A stretch of DNA of 64,000 nt from Azadirachta indica (Eukaryota > Streptophyta > Magnoliopsida > Sapindales > Meliaceae): assembly GCA_022749755.1 (NCBI GenBank), contig CM040448.1, positions 7,934,481-7,998,480 on the forward strand. Reading direction: 5' to 3'. Position numbers and translations under genes: made by a program. The notes under the pieces were generated by a model. That model was given only the letters and a program-made list of their open reading frames with translations, was not told where the DNA came from and searched no databases. Positions 37,776 to 50,589 of the stretch are shown piece by piece; positions within the stretch are counted from its first letter, which is position 1; every line of letters begins with the position of its first letter.

Positions 37776-39914
37776 GGAGAATAACAACTTACCCCCTATT
37801 AGATTACATTTACTATTTTTCCCCCTTATTAGATAAAAATACACAAAAAATTATGCCCTGGATTACCTTAGGGTTTCAGCTAATTGCTCAGTTTCCCTCT
37901 AATGTTTCAAAAATGCTCTGAACACCCATATCATTACCACCGTCCATGTTAAAAAAGCAACTTTCAACTACAATTAACCTAATACCCTTTGTGTTAGACA
38001 GTGGCGCCCGTGATACAAATTTTGTAAAATAATTAAAAATTATAAAAAAATAAATTGTTTTTGAATTATAATAAGTAAAAATAAAATATTATATTAATAA
38101 AATAAAATATTAAAATTTAATTTTTCATTAATATTATTTTTATTTTTATAATTTATAAATAAAATAATAAAGTAACCCTAACCCTCCAGCTAACTTCTTC
38201 TTCTTCCAACCGATTTTTTCTTCTTCCTAGCCGATTTGTTCTTCTTCCAACCAATATCTTCTTCTCCAAATCTTCATTTCATGATTCAAGGCAATAACAA
38301 AGCATAATCTAGACATCACAAGCGATCCAATTACAAATCAAAGTTTCAAAAATCATGTTTTATTTTATCTATCATTTTTTTCTATTTCTCTTTTTTCTCC
38401 CATCCAACCCACAAATTCTTCAAACCCACAACTCTTCCTCCATCATCGATTACCACCACCATCACAAGTTCTCCAAAACCACAACTCCTCCTCCATTGTC
38501 AACACCATCAGATCATGATCCAATTTCTTCTCCCACAAATCTTTCAAAGCCATAGCTTTAGTTTCTTGCTAAATCTAGTTCATTTTTTTTTTTAATTTGT
38601 TACATTGTCGTTTTGTTTGATGAGGGTTTAGGTGTTATTTCTTCTTTGATTTCAAGAAGATAAGAGAGAAGATAGGATTTGTAGAGTTTGGTGTAATAGT
38701 ATTTGGTTAAAGAGAAAAGTAAAGAGGGAAAGTGCAGAGAATGTAAGGTAAAAATGGGAGAAAGAAAGGAAAATAAATAAATATTAATATTTTTTGTGTT
38801 TATTAAATTACATAAACGTCTAAAGTAATTCAGGGTTAATTTAGTCATTTTGTTGTTTGGTCATCATCATCTTTGGCGTTGGAATTTGTATTTGCAAAGG
38901 TCACCATCAGTTTTATTTTCAATTTTTTTAACTAGCAAAGTACTTTTTTTTTAACTTCAAAGCCAAATTTTTTAACTTAAACTGTGGTAACAGTAGGGGT
39001 GTTTAGAGCATTTTTGAAACATTAAAGGAAACCTGGATAATTACCTCAAACCCTAGGGAGATCCAAGGTATTTTCCCAATACAAAATACCCATATATTGT
39101 CACTTTTTCCTATTAAAATTAATATTTTTGTAAATTTACCATTTTGTCCATGCCAATTTGGATGAACCATTTAAATTTGAGTTAGAATTCGAATATGCGT
39201 CGATTAGGGTGAGAATATGAATTTGTTGGAAAAAAATTGCTTCTCATGTGAGTCAAACCCTTGCACTCCACATTATCCAATAATAATGTAATGGTTTTAC
39301 AACTAGGTCAAATTAAATTTTTACATATTATTTATAATTAGTATTATATATATACTTGTTGAATATAATATTGTCATACATGTTAAACTAACAATTATTT
39401 TCTATAAACATTTTTAAAAAGTTTATTATATTTAACTATTAATATACAAAGACAAATCAATTTATAAAATTTTAGTTAACAAGTTTATATTTAAATATTA
39501 AAAATTATTATTATTTTTTTTTACTAAAACTTGTAATGTTTAATGTCATACAAAATTACTTTTCATTTAATATTACAAAATAAATATTTTTCTCTATATT
39601 TTTGTAAATCAATTTTAATTCATAAATTTATATTTAATTTTTTAATATTAAAAATAATTATTAGTTTAATTATTTTCAATTTGTTATTGCAATATCTTAG
39701 TTTAATTTATACAAATTTATTATTAGTTTAATGTTACAAAATAAATATTTTTTATAATTTTTATAAATTGATTTGAGTTTACAAATAAATTAGTTATTAG
39801 TTTATTTTTTCTTCAATTTATTTACTAGAAATTATTAGTTTAATGTTACAAAATTATATATTCATTATACTTAAAATTTAATGTTATAATATAAATATAA
39901 TATGTTGAGATGTT

Positions 39915-39947
<33 letters not shown>

Positions 39948-40234
39948 CTGATCATAATTCAATTAAAGTGGTTTGATGGTTTGAGACCTTGCATTGAAGT
40001 AGGGATGCAAGGGGTTTAAGCAACTATATTGTCATATTTTTCAAAATTTTTATATGCAGTCCTATCCTGTTAAAATGGATCCAAATTTCAACTAACCCAG
40101 TAGGGGCAAACTTTAAAAGTTTTAAAAAATTAATAGAAAAAATTGACAGCAGGGCATATTTTTTGGTATTTTTATTTGATAAAGGGGAAAGAGTAGTGAG
40201 TAAAATTCTAATAGAGAGCTAGTTGTCATTTTCC
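37776..40234. mobile_element. foldback MULE-like element 3, carrying a second insertion
   Basis: The left end GGAGAATAACAACTTACC pairs with (inverted) GGAAAATGACAACTAGC at 40234. Both continue through a CTATTAG block to TATGCCCTG about 85 bp in. Removing the inner element (37847-39077), the left arm continues at 39078 (TGTCACTTTTTCCTATTAA) and matches the right arm (TGTCAATTTTTTCTATTAA, inverted), so the element is a near-palindrome with its centre near 39700. Both arms contain tRNA-like A/B-box motifs (39250-39310 on the minus strand; 39966-40020 on the plus strand). A (TA)n run lies at 39918-39943. The flanks do not give a convincing 9-bp duplication. Confidence 0.65.
37847..39077. mobile_element. 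second MULE-like element inserted in an arm of foldback 3 (1231 bp)
   Basis: About 130 bp at each end are inverted copies. Shared blocks include AATGTTTCAAAAATGCTCT at 37902-37920 and its complement near 39010. The flanking 9-mers AATACACAA (37838-37846) and AATACAAAA (39078-39086) match in 8 of 9, the target-duplication size of Mutator elements. The interior (38180-38560) is rich in TTCTTCTTCC and contains a short frame with His and Pro runs, unlike the AT-rich ends, so it may include captured host sequence. Confidence 0.65.
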
Positions 40235-41214
40235 TTTTAAAATATTATAAATGAAAATTAGAAAGTGTAATGAATATGATGTTTGATTTACAAATAAAAA
40301 TTCAAAAACTTTGTAATACAGTATCAAAATATGTTTATAAGTTTTTCAAAACGTTCAAATCTAGTTCCAAATGAGTTTATACCAGTACTTATAGTGAAAT
40401 GTAAACAACTAGCCATTAACAACCAATAGAAACAAAAAAAAATCAAATTTTTCAAAATTTCGATCCACCAAAAATGACCATTTAGTCAAAATGGCCGAAT
40501 TCGATGGATTGGATTTGAAACGTATTATGCCTTAGATTTCATTGTTTTTTCGTTAATGTGACTGGTTTGTACATTCGACTAAATCGAATATAAAAGAATT
40601 GGTTCCTAGACTGGTTTGAAACCTTTACAATTTAATCTCTTTTTTAGGTTTCAAAATCTGGCATTATAGTTCCATTTTCAATTTTCAGAAATTTATAATT
40701 TAGCTGTCAGAAAAAGTTATAGCTATGCTTAATATATTTAAATTATTTATATTTAAATTATTTACATCAAAATCATATAGCCACATGACTTAAAATCATG
40801 TGTTTTGATATAAAAAAAAAAAAATTTGAGCTCTCAACTACAAATCAATAATCAATTTAAAAGTATATTACAAAATAATAAATCACCATCTTCTCTTAAA
40901 TTTGCTCTTTTACTCTTTGTAAATACCTTGATTTTGGATGTTCTTTTTTATATTCAAATTGTATTCCAAATTTTCATGTTAGAAACATCACAAAAAATGC
41001 TACAACAAAAATTTGGTAATTCAAAGGTATAAATGTTCGTTATTGTCAAACTATGACTTATAAACCTCAGGGCTAACAATTTTTACCATTTTTATGATGA
41101 CAAACAATTGATTGCCAATAAAAAGTAATTTATAAATAATTCACAGATAGACAATTCATCATACAATTTAAAGTCCATCTCCCCCTCAATAATAGCATTA
41201 ATTCAACATTTAAG
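40235..41214. other. AT-rich intergenic DNA
   Basis: No supported gene or element. The plus-strand frame 40826-41032 has no recognisable features. Confidence 0.4.
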
Positions 41215-44006
41215 TTGTAGGAGATTGTGTTTGCATTTGACAAGCTTTATGTATATTTGATTGGCTTAAAGGTGATAATGTACATTGACCATTTAACTTT
41301 CAAGTATTTACTTGCAAATAGATGGAAACCTAAGACTCATCAGATAGGTGTTTTTGTTGCAAGCATTTAACTTGGAGATTTGCAACAAGTTTGGATCCAA
41401 AAATCTAATGGCTGACCATTTATCTTGGCTAGAGTAAGAGAAGAAAAAAGAAATGATGCAACCATTTCAATTAATGAGATATTCTTAACGAACAATTATT
41501 TGCTCTTCAAGCTTCTATTGCACTGTTTATGCAGATTTTAAGAATTATTTGACAACAATATCATTCCTTCCAATTTGTTATATAAATAAAGGAAGAAATC
41601 GTTTTCCAATATCAAGTATTAATGTTATGAGGATCTATTCTTGTACAAACGTGACAAGATCTAGACCAAATGATTAGGCAATGTGTGCTGGAAGAGGAGA
41701 TGGCAAGCATTTTGTGACATCGTCATTCCTTAGAATATAAAGGACATTTTGATTCAACGATAACTATAGCTAAAGTACTCTAATATGGTTTCTTTTGGCC
41801 TACACTGTTTAAGGATTATTACATCTTTTTTCTTTTTATTTTTATTGCTTTTGACCATTGTAAAAGAATTGGAAATATTCCCCAAAAAGATAAAATGCCA
41901 ATGAATAATATTCTTGAGGTAGAATTTTTCGATGTTTAGGGCATGGAATTCATGAGTTTGTTTCTGCCATCCTTTTCAAATCATCATATTTTGGTAGTTG
42001 TAGATTTTATTTCCAAGTGGGTGGAGGTCGTGGTTTTGGTACCAATGATGAAGGTCATTATGAATTTCCTATGCAAGCATATTTTTAGTCAGTGTGGCGC
42101 TCTTCAAGCGATCATTAGTGATAGAGTTAAGTACATTTGTAATCGCTAATTTGAAGCTTTGCTAAGGAGATATGGTGTACTAATTGAATAGCTATCGCTT
42201 TTCATCTTTAAAGTAGTGGCCAAGTAGAGATTTCTAATAAAGAAGTAAAGAGTATCCTCAAGAAAATAGTGAATATTTCAATGAAAGATTGGTTGAAGAA
42301 ATTAGATCATGCATTATAGGCTTATTGCATGGCATTTAAAACTCTGACCAAGATGGCTTCTGCATGTAGAACTTCAACATAAAGCACACTCAATAATGAG
42401 GACATTGAATTTTGATATGCAAGCTACAAAAAAGAAAAGGTTGTCGTAATTGAATAAGATGGATGAATTCTGCTTATGAGAATGCTCATATTATAAGAAA
42501 CTACAGAAAAATGGCATGATAAGCACATCATGAGGTGTGAAATATTCTTTATAATCCCATCTTCATCTCTTTCCCAGAAAGTTATGCTCTCATTGATCTA
42601 ATCCATTCGCAGTAGTTTTAGTCTTTTCCTATAGTGTAGTTGAAGTTCATCATGATATAAAAGACACTTTTAAAGTCAAAAGAAAAAGGCTAAAACCTAT
42701 GTGAAAGGTGATTTCGAACAACACAAGACTTCAACCACCTTAGCCAAGTTTGAATGATTTTTGTCGAAACTCCAACTAAAAACTCTAACTCAAGCGCTTC
42801 TTGAGAGGCAACCCTAGTTGTCTAAACCATTTGTTTTTGTTTTATTTTATTTTATTTTCTTTCTTTAGTTCAGGTTATGTTTTATTGTTCTTTTTTCTTT
42901 GATCCAAGTTTTGCACGAGTTTAGTGGTAAACATTATAGGATTTTTGCATGCTCGTTTACGACCAAACCATAAATCTTCATCTTTGAGTGCCTACTTAGG
43001 GAGTTACACATATTTCAAGTTAGCTATCTAAATCGGGTGTTATCTTCTCTTTAATTATCCTTTTTTTTTTTCTTTTGTAGTGCCTTCCTTCCCATCGTTC
43101 TTTTTAAAATCTAATCATTGCATGATTTTAACTACAAACATAAAGGACAATATTAGATTTAAAATTGGGAGTAGAGTTTGAAGTTTTATTTTTGTTTTAA
43201 GTTATATAGAGATAAAAATATTAAAAATTCAAAAATTTGAAACGAATTTTGTTTTTATTTTCTATTTTTTAATTCTTTTGTATCACTTCCTTAATTAATG
43301 ATGCATTTGGAATTGATGTATTTATATGTACCCGTTAAGAATTGTTAAGATATTTAGTGAAAATCATGATATTATTCTTCTTTTTAACTGAAGTTTTATT
43401 ACTTATTCTCATAGTCTATGTACACTTTATGCCACAATCGATTAGTGAATGATTTGAAAGATAGTATAGAATCTTAAAACCCTATTTGTGAGCTTTTGAG
43501 CTTCTATGCTTCAATTCTAAGAGTTACACGGTTACTCTATACCTTTTCTTATCATTTGTTCATTCTAGTGATCTCATTGTATTTTATTTTAGCTAATTAA
43601 CATGACAATTCATACTTTGATTTTAATTTGATTGTATGATGTATGAGAAGTAATTCTAAGCATTGTTTAAATCATTTAAACCTTTCTAATCTACCTTATA
43701 TATGTTTTTCTTTTTTTTTAATTCTTAAACACTTTGATCTTTGATGTAAACTTTTTCTTTCCTAGAACCAATAACCAAAACCGAATAGCGGAATATACAT
43801 TAACTTTATCCTTATCCTTTTTTTTTTTTTTTGGAGCTATTAATGATTGATCTTATATCTTGCATCTTGTTGCACTCTTTTTCAACCATGATTAGCAGAA
43901 TTAGAAAGGATTTTTGAGGTAAAGAAAGAAAATCTGTATATTTAGGCTAAATCATTTACTTTTAGTTTGGCTCAAGGACTAGTAAAAACCAAGTGTGGGG
44001 ATATCT
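41215..44006 (+). pseudogene. Athila-type Ty3/gypsy relic (RNase H, integrase, 3' region)
   Basis: Frame-broken plus-strand pieces appear in canonical order. VFAFDKLYVYLIGLKV and YIDHLTFKYLLA (about 41230-41320) are RNase H, followed by a LMADHLSWLE-like block near 41420. GFFWPTLFKDYYI (about 41790) is the integrase zinc region. MEFMSLFLPSFSNHHILVV, ISKWVEVVVLVP and IFSQCGALQAIISDRVKY (41943-42140) are the integrase core. SILKKIVNISMKDWLKKLDHAL and AYCMAFKTLTKMA (about 42250-42350) complete it. Typical Athila 3' sequences follow: GCGCTTCTTGAGAGGCAACCC-like at about 42796 and a GTGTGGGGATATCTGATAGG-like junction at about 43993, after which a 3' LTR probably starts (TGATAG, 44007). The 5' part and 5' LTR are not visible. 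Confidence 0.78.
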
Positions 44007-44311
44007 GATAGGTTTATTATTTTATATATATCTGTGTCTTTTATATCTTAATCTTGCAAGTTAGTTCTTAAATTTTGTAATATTTTACTTTTTTGTTTAT
44101 TTTGAGGGAAAGAAGAATTAATGAGCTTAAAAGGTGCAATTTTGAAGAAGTACATGACAGCTCATTTCTACTTCAACTTCTATCACAAATCCAATTCATA
44201 TGTAAAGATGGATATCACAAATCCTCCCTAAGGTTTCTCTAATTTCTTGGACAAAGTATAAATAGAAAAAAGTTTTTACTTTTTTAAGAGAAGAGGCTAC
44301 TGAGAGAGGAA

Positions 44312-46325
44312 ATTAGCGAAATAATATCAATTATACCGATATCAAAATAAACACATAAATATATAAAACTGATAGTGATTTTAAGAACAATTATTGCAAA
44401 TCTCAAAATTGAATGAAGTAAAAGATAAAATGCAGTAACTTTTGAAAGTCACTTTTCAAAGTGACTCTCAAAAGAGACTTTCCAGTATAATGTCGTTATA
44501 CTTTAATGTCATTTCCATTCATCTTTGACCTTCCCATGCACAACATCTCAAATTCAAAAATTCTAGCCTATTATACAATCAAACATGTAAATCATACCTC
44601 AATCAAATATGTTTACTCTTGCATCGACAAATTCTTTTAAAGAAAAATATATTTTGATAATTTAATTTTTTTTGGCATATTCAAACAAACAAAATTTACA
44701 AAAACACTTATCTCAACGTTGTTAAACTTCTTCGAGTAGATCAATTGATTGATATTTGAAGAATTAACAATTAATAAGAACTTTGTGTGGAATTGATTAC
44801 AGCAATTTTGGATTATACTTAGGAAATTGCGAATAGTTGGAAAATTTGCGAGAAATTGAAAAAAGAAAGAATGAAAAATCAGGAAAATATAGATTGTTCC
44901 GTGTTTTAATGCTATAAGGGTAAAATAGTCCAAATGTTAGTTGTTTGGCTAGTATTAAGAAGAAATTTCAAATTTGGCTAAATGCGAAAATGACCCTAAT
45001 TTTTGGCTAAATTTTGAAAATTTTCTCGGTTTAAAAATGAAAAGAAATAAGAAAAACAAAAGAGAAAATGAAAGGAAAGAAAAATGGAAAAGAAAGGGGA
45101 GTGGAATGGAATCGGCGGCAGAATTGTATTCTTTTAATTTGTTAGTTTATACAAAGAATTATTAAACAAAAAGAAATAATTATATTTTTTTGGACTAAAA
45201 TTTTTGTACAATTTGTCGTTAACAAAATTTTTTATTTTTTATGAGTTAACTTAATAATATTATTCTGATGATAAATATTATAATAAACTTTTCAAGTTGC
45301 AATTGTTTGTTTTGATTAAAAAATTAATTTATATTATATAAAATAAATATTAAATAATTAAGAATCAGCTAAAAAGGTTTAAAAAGTTCATTATTAATTA
45401 AATATTATCTTTAAATTTTATGTTTATTAATTTGATTATAATTAGTAATTGTGAGATTTTATAGTAATAAGGCAAGAATCTTAGTTCTCAACCATCTAGT
45501 TAGGAGTCCAGATTAGATTGCTAATTAGTTTTACAAAATAAATTAATATATTTTACAAAATAAATTAATATAATAAAGTTCTTTCTTTTGGAATCATCAG
45601 TATTCATTTTTAGGCTCATCATCTGGAATCAAGCATGCTCATAAGGGCCTTTGCTCTTTATTCAATATGAATGATTCTTGTCTTATCATTTTTTTTCTCT
45701 TAAAACTCTCAAAAATTTTGTTAGTCCATTCTTAAAAGTACTACATTTTTTTATAAAACATATTTAAAGTATATTTAAAATTAATTAAGAGTCATAGTTT
45801 TAAAATCATAATTATTGTAAAATAAAAGTTTTAATTGAATGTCGAATTTTAATAAAAAAAGATTACCAAATCTTAATGAAAATAGTGATATTAGATATTT
45901 TTCTAAGTTTATTTTTAAAATTAAAATAATTAATATTATTAAACATATCCTTATGGTTAGTTACTTCTAGTTAACTAAGTGGGAGGCCAGTTTCAGAATC
46001 TTGCATTAAATAGAGTGGAACCAAGTGCCCGGTGTGACCTACAGCTATTTTCTATTGTGTTTTACTTCTAAAAGATTAATTGTGCCTTTTCATGCTACAA
46101 ACTTTTTGCCCAATATTTTATAGCATAAACTTTAAAAACCCTCAATAACCAAAAGTCATTAGCCAATATAATTAACAACAAAATGCAAAAATAACACTTG
46201 AAAATTCCATTGAAAACAGGAAATAAAAAAGAAGAATGAATCACCTCTTCTATACCAACCCCACTATTAGAAAAGTAGCAAAAAGATTTAGAAAAAGAAA
46301 AGTCTTGTAACATTAATCCTATTAT
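44312..46325. repeat. segmental duplication, copy 1 (paralogue of the TDR 3' flank)
   Basis: It aligns with 55885-58951 in the same orientation. Shared blocks include the start (ATATCAATtATACC-type), CTTTGCTCTTTATTCAATAT, GTGTTTTACTTCTAAAAG-type, and AACACTTGAAAATTCCATTG followed by GTAACATTAATCCTATTA. Similarity stops at 46325, next to where the TDR coding region would begin in copy 2. This copy lacks the gypsy gag fragment and hAT MITE found in copy 2 and so preserves the empty site. No receptor-kinase coding sequence remains beside it. Confidence 0.8.
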
Positions 46326-49300
46326 TTATTTGTCTTTAAAATAAAAATTCCATATATATATATATAGATGAAAACAAAAAAAAAAAGAAGAATAAAATAA
46401 ATACTATCAATAAAAATAACCTATAAAAAATTACTTGTTAACTTAATTGTGAAGGATGAATTTTTACTTGTATGCACTAAATTAATTAAAAATGTAATTG
46501 TTTATTTTATTGTGAACACCTACTTAAAGTGAGTATGCGCGAGTAAAATTGAAAATTTTAACTATATATATTAATGACTTTATCTCCCAATGCCAAAACA
46601 GTCACACTCACGCTTTGCCTCAATAGTGCCTTAATACATTTGCTTAGGCTTGACCCAAAAAAAACAAATGATTAATCTCTTAGAAATACAATAAAAATCA
46701 AGTTAAAACAATGTTATTAACATACAAGAATATAAATTGGTGTCAATGCAAAAAAATTTTGAATTAAAAAGCAACTAATGACAAAAATAGGGAATAGATT
46801 GGAGGTTTTAGGGGTTGTTTTAGGATAAGACATTGACAAAAGTACATCATATAATGAGGCAAGATGAACATTACTTGTCATTGATAGAGAGTGTTAGAGA
46901 AATAGTTCTAATTAGGTCCGAATGAGAATTAAAGGTTCTACATATTAGTTCACAACAACAATTGAATAACATCGATAATCGATTTCTATGACTTGTTTGC
47001 CGATAATTGGCTGACAACGAAGGTTTTAGTGATTTCAATGAGTAACCATGCAAGTGTTTGAAAAATTTTATCCAAGTCAAAAAGAGTTCCAAACAGGGCA
47101 TTCATGATCAAAGAGACGATGGCGTCTTATGGAATGAAACAATGTCTTTTAATTTTATTTTGACTTATCAAATACCAATCACACGATATCATTTCAATTC
47201 TGATACCAAAACAAAGTCGTCTCATAATGTATACGTGGCCAAAAAAAATAAAATAAAAATTAAGGGATCAAAGATTTGTAAATAAAAACTATTACAGTGA
47301 TTCCGTCTAATAATTTAAAAATACTCATTAAAATCTTAATTTATTAAAAAGTGACAATTAGGCCCTTATATAATAATAGTTACTTAATAAAATAACTGTT
47401 AACTTTTAAATTTTGATAAACTATAATATATTTATCTAAAGTATATTAATAAAATGAACAATAATATTATTTTATAGCATATTAATAATTTTAGCTAGGA
47501 GTTTAAACATAATTTTCTTAATTAATTGCTACTAAATAAGGGTATAATCATTATTTTTTAATAATTCTAGATTTTAATAAGTATTTTTGAAATCACTAGA
47601 ACTAATCAGTCTAATAAATTAAACTTTAGAGAATATAAGCCCTTTTTCCAAAATTTAAAAATTATTAATTTCATTATCCACCAAATCACATAGTTTTAAA
47701 AGAATACATGTGGCAAAAAAGTATGAGTCACAGAATAAAAGAAACCACAAAAATAATGATGTTTTCTTTTCAATGCACGTGGCATAATATATATGTGTAT
47801 GTGTGCGCGTGTTTGCGTGTCACAAATTTGTAAATGTTTATTTTAATTAAAAAATAGAGTTATTTTCAACTGAGTACTTTAAATTTGACTGAATTCTATG
47901 ATAAAGTAATAATTATTCTGACGTTATATTACGGTATAAAAAGACTATATTTGTCTCAATGAGATACACTTAACTAACAGACATCCATAAATTTTAATAA
48001 TGTAAGAACAATGACTAATAAGCCCTTACATCTTATTAAAGCTCCTAACGATAATTATAACCCTAGCGTTTTTAAAAATGACAACAAATATAAAAAAAAA
48101 AAAAACACACACACACACACACACATATTATCATATTTAATTTCAGATGTACCAAACCATAACCCTAATCTGTGCCCTTCTCTCCCTACCCTTCAAATAT
48201 GTTACTTTTCTCTCTTTAACCCCATCTTGTCTCCTTTCTCTGCTTACACCCTTCTATAAATCCATCACCACTTTTCTCCAAATCCCTTCTTTAGTTAGGC
48301 TTGGCGAAATTAAAGGGATAAAAAGATATATGAAGAGTGGTTTGTTAGCCTTAAGGCTGATAAGTCATTATTTTAATGATAATAAAAATTAATATCCTTG
48401 ATTAATCAAATTCTTTTTGTAGTATTATTTGTAATATTTTTAAAACGAATATTTGGAATTATCAAAATTCAAAAGTATATCAAAATTAATCAAGGCATTT
48501 TATGAGAAGCAAAAATGAAAATTCCAAGAGCAAATTGAAGAGAAATCTTGAAGAATTGAAGACACATTTTTTGTAATGTGTTTTTAAATTGAATATTAAT
48601 TTGCACTAATAAGCTCAAAAATATATTTTCCTTAAATTGCATTAAAATCATATTTAGAAAATATATTTTTCAATAATATTTTTAAAAAAAATATTTTTCA
48701 TAAAATAATTTTCTCTTGTAAAGAAATTTATATATTTTGTGAAAAAATTATTTTGAAATGATAGAGACCATTTTGCAAAGGCCCTATTTGATAGATTTTT
48801 AAAGTTGAGTATGAACCTAAATGCAAAGTTTTAAAATCTTATGAAAAATGAAATATGGTTCACTGTTTGATTTAATCGAACTTGACCGAACTAGTGAATA
48901 GTGTACCAATTGAAGAAAACCAATACACAGTGAACTATGAAATAATACCGACAGTCATATTTTTAAATTTGAATTCAAACGGTCAATAACAGTAACTAGA
49001 CTAAAATGCAAGATTTTTAAAGTTTGATCCCAACAGCTATAAACGGCTTATAACGGCTATAAATGCTCATATTTTATTTCTTATTATAAATATTAGGCTA
49101 AACTTATTTTGAATTAAAATTTGAAAATTCAAACACTAGGGGAAAGAGAAGGAGTCATCGACTAATAATAGATAAGAGGAGGATTTATTCAATCACATAA
49201 TTTAGGCTCTTAGAATATGGCAGCCTTAGGGCTTTCTATTTGATTGTATCAAAAGGCCAATGAATTGGGATTTCCCTATCGAGTTGGGTTACATGTTGGA

Positions 49301-49546
49301 ATGTTAGAGCACAAGCCACTGGTCTGGGCTTCGCGTGCAGCCTACACTTGCATTCTCTTTCAAATTTTTGGCGATATTTTTTTTAAAACTTTTCAATTTT
49401 TTAGTGTTTATGTAATTTAAAATTGTTTTGTAAGTATTTTTTTTACATAAACATTTAATAAAAATTTTTAATATTCTGTACAAATATGTTTTTCTCTCTT
49501 ACTCTATTAGAAACTGAAAGTAAGCTTAGTTTTTCTCTTGCTCTAG
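46326..49546. other. intergenic DNA with microsatellites and a possible coding scrap
   Basis: A (TA)n run is at about 46353-46366, GT-rich sequence at about 47790-47820, and an (AC)n run at 48105-48124. Plus-strand 47058-47200 reads VKKSSKQGIHDQRDDGVLWNETMSFNF, which weakly resembles the WNE region of a plant C2 domain and could be a gene remnant. Nothing else is supported. Confidence 0.35.
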
Positions 49547-49849
49547 ATGACAAGAATTGTAAGACTAAAACTTGAAGATTTTAAATGGGTTGAGGATGCA
49601 CATGATTTCCTTCAAAATAGTCCATTTAGTGGTAATATTGCAAGGTTTAAAGAATATGCTAGTATGCAAAAACATACCCCTGAGAAGAGATGCTTGAGTT
49701 GGAAGGATTTAGGGAAAATTCTCATTAATTTTTTGCCAAAGAATGAGGAACTTCTAATAAACCAATTATTAGAGATGGTCTCGAAGGATCGTGTGCACTC
49801 TATCAACAATGTAGTTTGCGAGATTGAACTATTTAAAGAGTGCAAATAA
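49547..49849 (+). CDS. orphan 100-codon open frame, unknown
   Basis: A 100-aa frame with ordinary composition (MTRIVRLKLEDFKWVEDAHD at the start; PEKRCLSWKDLGKIL; FLPKNEELLINQLLEMV), more protein-like than its neighbours, which are mostly low complexity. It lies about 0.75 kb upstream of a copia gag relic on the same strand and may be a fragment of a retroelement or captured gene. I do not recognise a domain. Expression and function are unknown. Confidence 0.3.
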   Translation: MTRIVRLKLEDFKWVEDAHDFLQNSPFSGNIARFKEYASMQKHTPEKRCLSWKDLGKILINFLPKNEELLINQLLEMVSKDRVHSINNVVCEIELFKECK

Positions 49850-50589
49850 TGTCAAAGGCTAGGCAATCCACAATATTAAGCTTGTAGGCAAACCTTCAAA
49901 GGGCTAGACAAACAAGTTATAACACTATGGCCAAAGCCTTATGGTACAAAAAATAAAAATTAAGACAGACAATCATTAGAATATCCTCATTAGAACTAAG
50001 CAAAAAAGTACAAACTAGATGAAAATAATTCAACTTAAAGAATCATATTTTAAGGACCTTTGATTTTATTGTTTTAATTTTATGAACAATTATAGAACTA
50101 TTTTTTCGTAGTGGGATTTATACTTATTGTAAGAACTAATTTTGTGCATACGTTTAATAAACTTATAGTATTTGAAACATATGATGCTTAGAAGCATCGA
50201 CAACTTTTTGAATATATTTCTTTTATTATTCTTTTTATCATTTAAGATTGTTGCATATAAAATATGTCTTTAAAAATGCTTACACTTTAAATATGTCTCT
50301 ATGTAATAGTTTAATATGGCCTTTAGAACATTGTTGCCAAGCTGAACAAGGAAGAAAAACTTAACGATGACAACTATGATATGTGACATAGTAAGATTCA
50401 ATTTGTTATAAGGAACAAGAATCTCTTGAGGTTTTGAACAATATGATGGTTCAACTACCAGAAGGTAACATTGGTTAAATAGAAGGAACATGGAAGTATA
50501 TAATGCTTGAAAAATCAAAAGTCGCAGTACTCACATAACGTTACTGAATAGTATACGTGATGACCTTTTATGTGAATATAATGAATACG

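Noticed and set aside
47058..47285. C2-domain gene fragment
   Set aside because: Only a short WNE-type resemblance; too weak to call a gene and noted only in the intergenic entry.
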